NCBI GenBank assembly: GCA_038227745.1
Contig: JBBRPS010000415.1
Coordinates: forward strand, 1 to 9,047
Source of the DNA: DASPXY01 sp038227745
GTDB lineage: Bacteria; Planctomycetota; Planctomycetia; Gemmatales; Gemmataceae
Direction: 5' to 3'
DNA: 9,047 nucleotides
Each line of letters begins with the position of its first letter. The stretch's first letter is position 1. Positions 5,489 to 9,047 of the stretch are shown here, one piece after another. The position numbers and the translations under genes are program-made. A model generated the notes under the pieces. It made no database searches. It worked only from the letters and a program-made list of their open reading frames with translations, and was not told where the DNA came from.

Positions 5489-7243
5489 TCACGCCTTGAT
5501 GATGTCGCGCACCGTGGCCCCGCCGGGGATCATCGGCAGCACGTGCTCCTGGAACGGCACCAGCACGTCGAGCACGTACGGCACGTTACTGTCCAGCATC
5601 TCCTCGAGCGCCTCTTCCAGGTCCTCCTTGCGCGAGACGTGCTTCGCCCCGCAGCGGAAGCCCTTCGCCAGCGTCACGAAGTCCGGGTACGGCTCCTGGT
5701 CGTGGCCGGCGCCGAGGTACGTGTGCGCCCGGTTGCTCTCGTAGAAGCGGTCCTCCCACTGCACCACCATGCCCAGGTGCTGGTTGTTCAGCAGCAGCAC
5801 CTTGACCGGCAGCTTCTCGACGTAGGCACACGCCAGTTCCTGGATGTTCATCAGGAAACTGCCGTCGCCATCGACGTCGATGACCGTGCGCGACGGGAAC
5901 GCGGCCTGCGCCCCCATCGCCGCGGGCAGACCGAAGCCCATCGCCCCCAGGCCGCCACTGGTGAACCAGCGCCGCGGACTGTTGAGGCGCCAGTATTGCG
6001 CTGCCCACATCTGGTGCTGTCCCACGCCCGTCGTGACGATCGTCTCGTCGAGCCGGCCGCGGTCCTTGACGATGTTCCACAGGCGGTCGATGGCGTACTG
6101 CGGCAGGATGGCGTCGTCGCGGTCGGCGTAGCGCAGCGGCTCCTGCTCGCGCCACTGGTCGATCTGCCGCAGCCAGTCGGCGTGCTGCGGCTTGATCGCC
6201 TTGCCCGCCGCGACGCGCTCGTCGGCCAGCTGCACCAGGTCGCGCAGGGCCTGATTCAGGTTGGCGACGATCGGGATGTGCGCCGTCTTGATCTTGTTGA
6301 TCTCCGACGGGTCGATGTCGATGTGGACGATCTTGCCGTGCTTGGCGAACTCGCTGACCTTGCCGGTGACGCGGTCGTCGAAGCGCACGCCGAGGGCCAG
6401 CAGCAGGTCCGCCTCGTTGATGGCGTAGTTGGCGTAGACCGTGCCGTGCATGCCCAGCATCTGCAGGCTGAGGTAGTGCAGGCTCGGGAAGCCGCCCAGG
6501 CCGTGGACCGTCATCGCCACCGGCACGCCCGTCTTCTCCGCGAAGGCCCGTAAATACTGCGATGCGTCGGAGGAGATGATGCCGCCGCCGGCGTAGATGA
6601 TCGGCCGGCGGCTGGCGGCGACGGCGTCGAGGACGGCCTCCAGCTGCTGCCGCGTGGCGATGTAGCGCTCGGGCTTGTAGCCGGGCAGGTTCATCGGCGG
6701 GTCGTAATCGACGACGTACTTCTCGTTCTGGATGTTCTTGGGCAGGTCGATGAGGACCGGGCCGGGCCGGCCGGTGGAGGCGAGGTAGAACGCCTCCTTG
6801 ACGACGCGCGGGATGTCCTCGATGCGCGTGACGAGGTAGGTGTGCTTGGTGATGGCACGGCAGACCTCGACGATGGGCGTCTCCTGGAAGGCGTCGGTGC
6901 CGATGACCTGGGTGCCGACCTGGCCGGTGATGGCGACGATCGGCACGGAGTCCATCTTGGCGTCGGCGAGGCAGGTGACGAAGTTGGTGGCGCCGGGACC
7001 GCTGGTGGCGAAGCAGACGCCGGGCTTGCCGGTGGCGCGGGCGTAGCCCTCGGCGGCGAAGCCGCCGCCCTGCTCGTGGCGGGGGAGGATGGTGCGGACC
7101 TTGTGCTTGACGCGCGTCAGCGCCTGGTGGAGGGGCATGCTGGCGCCGCCGGGGTAGGCGAAGACGATCTCGACCCCGTGGTTGACCAGGCACTGCACCA
7201 GGATGTCGGCCCCCGACTGCGGCGACGGACTTTTCTCGGCCAT
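5489..7243 (-). CDS. ilvB: Acetolactate synthase (acetohydroxyacid synthase) large, catalytic subunit
   Basis: The 584-residue product condenses two pyruvates, or pyruvate and 2-oxobutyrate, in the first common step of valine, leucine and isoleucine synthesis, using thiamine diphosphate, magnesium and FAD. The N-terminal domain has YPGGASM (30-36) and the catalytic glutamate E57 in PRHEQGGGFAAEGYARATG. IGTDAFQE follows, then GVRFDDRVTGK in the FAD-binding middle domain. The C-terminal domain has the ThDP/metal motif DGDGSF (458-463) through NN (486-487), and the AHAS-typical tryptophan W496 in VVQWEDRFY, which separates it from other ThDP enzymes. The ATG at 7243 fits the family's usual beginning; GAGAAG (7251-7256) is a modest ribosome site. 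The open frame upstream to 7390 runs through the palindromic repeat and is rejected. The regulatory subunit gene (ilvN/ilvH) is not in the window. ilvB leads a likely operon with the small ORF and the enolase. Confidence 0.95.
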   Translation of the reverse strand: MAEKSPSPQSGADILVQCLVNHGVEIVFAYPGGASMPLHQALTRVKHKVRTILPRHEQGGGFAAEGYARATGKPGVCFATSGPGATNFVTCLADAKMDSVPIVAITGQVGTQVIGTDAFQETPIVEVCRAITKHTYLVTRIEDIPRVVKEAFYLASTGRPGPVLIDLPKNIQNEKYVVDYDPPMNLPGYKPERYIATRQQLEAVLDAVAASRRPIIYAGGGIISSDASQYLRAFAEKTGVPVAMTVHGLGGFPSLHYLSLQMLGMHGTVYANYAINEADLLLALGVRFDDRVTGKVSEFAKHGKIVHIDIDPSEINKIKTAHIPIVANLNQALRDLVQLADERVAAGKAIKPQHADWLRQIDQWREQEPLRYADRDDAILPQYAIDRLWNIVKDRGRLDETIVTTGVGQHQMWAAQYWRLNSPRRWFTSGGLGAMGFGLPAAMGAQAAFPSRTVIDVDGDGSFLMNIQELACAYVEKLPVKVLLLNNQHLGMVVQWEDRFYESNRAHTYLGAGHDQEPYPDFVTLAKGFRCGAKHVSRKEDLEEALEEMLDSNVPYVLDVLVPFQEHVLPMIPGGATVRDIIKA

Positions 7244-7293
7244 GACGGCACTTCTCTCCAGGGTGAACGCAACAACAGATGCCTCCAGGTCGC

Positions 7294-7406
7294 CGTTTAG
7301 CCGCGAGCGGTGAGCCAGATCCCGCTGCGCGGGGGGCGAGCGGGTGAGCCAGATCCGCTGCGCGGCCCCGCGTAGCGAGATCTGGCTCACCGCTCGCGGC
7401 TAAACG
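7294..7406. repeat. Nested palindromic element in the ilvB leader: two direct units plus one inverted unit
   Basis: Perfect 28-bp inverted arms (7294-7321 and 7379-7406) begin CGTTTAGCCGCGAGCGG and end GAGCCAGATC. The pairing continues inward with two mismatches. Three copies of a unit GCGAGCGG(G)TGAGCCAGATC plus a short hairpin are present: 7303-7335, 7336-7368 (direct, 33 nt later) and 7365-7397 (inverted). The unit hairpins are CCCGC-TGC-GCGGG, CCGC-TGC-GCGG and CGC-TAC-GCG. The order direct-direct-inverted is the same as in the element at 597-812, and both use a CGCTNCGCG core, although the surrounding sequences differ. It lies 46 nt after the PHP gene's stop and 50 nt before the ilvB ATG. 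Confidence 0.9.
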
Positions 7407-7417
7407 AACTGGATACG

Positions 7418-7427
7418 GTATACTATA
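7418..7427 (-). promoter_or_regulatory. Possible -10 region for ilvB (TATAGTATAC)
   Basis: This is the only AT-rich patch in the gap between the PHP stop (7453) and the ilvB ATG (7243). On the minus strand TATAGT (7422-7427) fits a -10 at 5 of 6 positions. No -35 is recognisable in the GC-rich sequence at the right distance. If used, the transcript would carry a leader of about 170 nt containing the whole 7294-7406 palindrome. The alternative is read-through from the PHP gene. Confidence 0.3.
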
Positions 7428-7452
7428 GCAGGCGGGACGGCGGGACGCACCT

Positions 7453-8070
7453 CTACACCGTGACCGCCAGCCGGTCACACGCCGTCGCGCGGCGCTCGCG
7501 GATCGCCCGCACCAGGTCGGCCATGCTCGAAATGTCCGCGTCGAACTCGGTGTAGCAGACGCCGAGCACGTCCTCACCGTGGGCGTCGCTCGACCCCAGC
7601 CCGGCGATATTCAGCCGCGCGTGGACCTCGGCGGCGCGGCGGCGACAGTCGGCGTCCATGTTGTTCGTCATCAACTCCAGGCCGTCCAGCTCCGGCCGCT
7701 CGCTCTTCAAGATGTCGTCGAACGTCTGCCCCCAGCGGAACGGGTGGGCGGCCACGACGGCGCCGCCCTGGCGGTGGACCTCGCGGCACAGCTTCGCCAC
7801 GCCGATGCCGCGCGGCACCGCGAACGGGTCGGTGACGCCGTACGCGAGGAAGTGCCCCTCGCGGCAGCTCACCTCCACGCCGGCGAGGACCACCAGGCCC
7901 GGCGCGGCGGCACGCAACTCGCGCAGCTCCGCCTCGGTCCACAGCCAGTCGTGTTCGGTGATCACGACGCCGTCCAGGCCGACCTCCCGCGCCCGCCGCA
8001 GCAGCTTGAACGGGTCCATGCGGCTGTCGGGCGAGTGCCGCGTCGTGTGCATGTGCAGATCGAATTTCAT
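7453..8070 (-). CDS. PHP-domain metal-dependent phosphoesterase
   Basis: The 205-residue protein is a stand-alone PHP domain. The expected metal ligands are all visible: H6 and H8 (DLHMHT), E39-H40-D41 (ITEHD), E66 (GVEVS), H109 (AAHPFRWG), and D162 with H164 (GSSDAH). Relatives include TrpH/YciV-type 5'-3' exonuclease and nucleotide phosphatases, and the PHP domains of bacterial DNA polymerases; they use a three-metal centre to hydrolyse phosphoesters. This one lacks the insertion seen in longer TrpH-type proteins, so the substrate is open. The start is secure: AAGGAGG (8079-8085) 8 nt before the ATG at 8070. It lies 52 nt downstream of the DUF2760 gene and is probably its operon partner. 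No signal peptide is seen, so it should act in the cytoplasm. Confidence 0.9.
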   Translation of the reverse strand: MKFDLHMHTTRHSPDSRMDPFKLLRRAREVGLDGVVITEHDWLWTEAELRELRAAAPGLVVLAGVEVSCREGHFLAYGVTDPFAVPRGIGVAKLCREVHRQGGAVVAAHPFRWGQTFDDILKSERPELDGLELMTNNMDADCRRRAAEVHARLNIAGLGSSDAHGEDVLGVCYTEFDADISSMADLVRAIRERRATACDRLAVTV

Positions 8071-8122
8071 GAACCGAGCCTCCTTCTATCCATATAGTCC
8101 CGTCCGGCGGCCAGCAGGTTCG

Positions 8123-8710
8123 CTACAGTTCCACCTCGGCGGGCTGCAGGACGAACTCGTCCTGCCCTTCCGGGGGCGTCGGCACCTTGATGTCCTTGAC
8201 GCGCCAGCCGCCGTGGATCAGCGTGCCGCGGAACGGGGGCTGGCCCGTGACGTTGCCCGTGAGCTGGATGGCCGACGGGTCGAACCCGGCGGGCACCTCG
8301 ACCGGGCTGCCCTCCTGCTGGGCGATCACCGGCACCAGCTCCAGGTACTTCGCCAGGGCCGCCATCCACTTGGGCTGAAGGTCCTTGACCGCCGCGCTGA
8401 TCTGCTGGTCGTCGGCGTCTCGGATGTTCTCGGTCATAAGGAAATCGACGAGCCGCCCCTCGCGCTGCAGCAGCGCCAGCACGCGCAGGGGCACGCCCGA
8501 TAGCTTCGGCGGCGGGGGCGGGGGCGGCTGCTGCAGCACCGCCTTGACCCGGTCGGCGAACTGCCGGTCGCGCAGGATCTTGAAGCTTGACTTGATCGCC
8601 GTCTTGATGCGGTCGAAATCGCCGCCGCTCAGGATGAGGACGAGGAGGAAGCGGATCGCGAGGAGGACGACCACGGTGAGGGCGACGACGGCCCACGGGT
8701 TATCGAACAT
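8123..8710 (-). CDS. DUF2760 family protein with N-terminal membrane anchor
   Basis: I start this at the ATG at 8710 because AAAGGG (8718-8723) lies 7 nt upstream; an upstream in-frame start at 8758 would add 16 residues with no ribosome site. The 195-residue product has one hydrophobic helix (about 7-27, AVVALTVVVLLAIRFLLVLIL), a charged linker, a run of seven prolines (62-68), and then the DUF2760 core: LRVLALLQREGRLVDFL, ISAAVKDLQPKW, VAQQ-EGS-VEVP-AGFDPS, LTGNV and PPFRGTLIHGGWRVKDIKVP. The family occurs in varied bacteria and has no known biochemical function that I can name. The protein probably faces the cytoplasm, tethered by its N-terminus. It is likely first in a two-gene unit with the PHP gene. 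Confidence 0.82.
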   Translation of the reverse strand: MFDNPWAVVALTVVVLLAIRFLLVLILSGGDFDRIKTAIKSSFKILRDRQFADRVKAVLQQPPPPPPPKLSGVPLRVLALLQREGRLVDFLMTENIRDADDQQISAAVKDLQPKWMAALAKYLELVPVIAQQEGSPVEVPAGFDPSAIQLTGNVTGQPPFRGTLIHGGWRVKDIKVPTPPEGQDEFVLQPAEVEL

Positions 8711-8931
8711 GAGGCGGCCCTTTGCGAGAGACGGCGGGCCGTCCCGGCCCGTGACCACTACCGGCAGCCATTGTATGAGAATGGCATACTTCCGTGGTCA
8801 CTCGGCGGACCGGCCCTTCGCCCTCGCGGACAGCCTTTGTGGGTCAGGATTCCAATCCTGACAGGACTTTGTCAGGGTCGGAGTCCTGACCCACGGCCCC
8901 GAGCGTCTCAGCGCATGTGCGCGTCGGGATC
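8711..8931. other. Upstream region of the DUF2760 gene
   Basis: No gene is visible between the partial gene ending at 8932 and the DUF2760 start. The proximal part holds TACAAT on the minus strand (8770-8775), about 60 nt before the ATG, in an AT-richer patch (8768-8792); a convincing -35 is missing, so this is only a candidate promoter. The distal part is occupied by the palindromic repeat at 8839-8894. Confidence 0.35.
8839..8894. repeat. Palindromic repeat, family 2, copy 2
   Basis: This 56-nt element starts GTGGGTCAGGATTCC and ends TCCTGACCCAC. It folds as a long stem or as two hairpins (GTCAGGATT-CC-AATCCTGAC, and a second with a six-base loop). It matches the reverse complement of the element at 2993-3048 in 49 of 56 positions, with the differences clustered at the centre and in one hairpin loop. 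It lies 37 nt after the stop of the partial gene at the right edge. Confidence 0.9.
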
Positions 8932-9047
8932 CTACTCGTCGTGGCGCGGCGGCGGGGGCGCCGACGACCCAACCACCGGCAGCGGTTTGGGGTAACCAGT
9001 CAACGGCCCCGTGAACAAAATAAAAACCCACACCCCCTCGGCCCGCA
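8932..9047 (-). CDS. 3' end of an unidentified hydrophobic protein (truncated by window)
   Basis: One minus-strand frame is open from the window edge to a TAG at 8932-8934, giving the last 37 residues of a protein that starts outside the window. The peptide begins RAEGVWVFILFTGPLTG, looks like the end of a membrane helix, and continues through PKPLPVVGSS into a proline-rich hydrophilic tail (PPPPRHDE). A hydrophobic segment followed by a polar tail and stop is typical of membrane-protein C-termini, and its position upstream of the DUF2760 gene fits the run of minus-strand genes. Family unknown. The competing minus frame (ending near 8798) runs through the palindromic repeat and is less likely. 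Confidence is limited by the short length. Confidence 0.5.
   Translation of the reverse strand, partial: RAEGVWVFILFTGPLTGYPKPLPVVGSSAPPPPRHDE

Noticed and set aside
5244..5492. Upstream extension of the enolase to a 454-residue protein
   Set aside because: The extension overlaps the better-supported small ORF in another frame, is Gln/Arg/Pro-rich, and the enolase fold begins at the ATG at 5243.
3720..5744. 674-residue plus-strand open frame across the enolase, small ORF and DUF1080 leader
   Set aside because: It is antisense to several well-supported genes, has biased Ala/Arg/Gly/Val composition and matches no family; long antisense frames are expected at this GC content.
7244..7390. 49-residue N-terminal extension of acetolactate synthase
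   Set aside because: It would be encoded by the palindromic repeat and does not resemble the family N-terminus.
5586..7577. 663-residue minus-strand open frame overlapping ilvB in another frame
   Set aside because: It is Arg/Pro/His-rich with no domain motifs and overlaps an unmistakable acetolactate synthase.
8067..8093. Eight-residue mini-ORF (MDRRRLGS) whose stop overlaps the PHP start codon
   Set aside because: It simply spans the ribosome binding site of the PHP gene and has no ribosome site of its own; the overlap is likely chance.
1..9047. tRNA, rRNA, transposase or phage genes
   Set aside because: None seen by eye on either strand: no tRNA-like cloverleaf with a GTTCRA arm, and no integrase or transposase motifs in any plausible frame.

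Overview
The window reads like a piece of a high-GC chromosome from a planctomycete or a close relative. The main pointers are an exported DUF1080 (3-keto-disaccharide hydrolase family) protein, a short basic protein of a type I associate with planctomycetes, a DUF2760 protein, and a C-terminal domain at the left edge that resembles planctomycete VWA-domain proteins. This lineage call is inference from gene content and memory of families; no marker gene is present.

Layout: one plus-strand gene, cut at the left edge, ends at 571. It converges on a long series of minus-strand genes. Read in their own direction (right to left) these are: the 3' end of an unidentified hydrophobic protein (8932-9047, cut by the window), a DUF2760 membrane-anchored protein, a PHP-domain metal phosphoesterase, the acetolactate synthase large subunit (ilvB), a 69-residue basic protein, a mandelate racemase/muconate lactonizing enzyme-type enolase, a secreted DUF1080 protein, a family 2 glycosyltransferase, and a DHH/DHHA1 phosphoesterase of the NrnA type. 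Likely co-transcribed groups, judged from gaps, are DUF2760-PHP (52 nt), ilvB-small ORF-enolase (18 and 17 nt) and glycosyltransferase-NrnA (35 nt). The content is mostly housekeeping (branched-chain amino acid synthesis, nanoRNA/pAp turnover) plus carbohydrate functions. I see no defence system, prophage or transposase gene.

The most striking content lies between the genes. Four of the larger intergenic gaps each hold an elaborate palindromic repeat starting 17-46 nt after a stop codon. Two (597-812 and 7294-7406) differ in sequence but share one architecture: two direct copies of a unit followed by one inverted copy, enclosed in an inverted repeat, with each unit carrying a hairpin built on CGCTNCGCG. 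The other two (2988-3053 and 8839-8894) are copies of a second family, 49 of 56 positions identical, each a pair of hairpins inside a larger palindrome. They look like REP/MITE-type dispersed elements. One lies in the ilvB 5' leader and could affect its expression.
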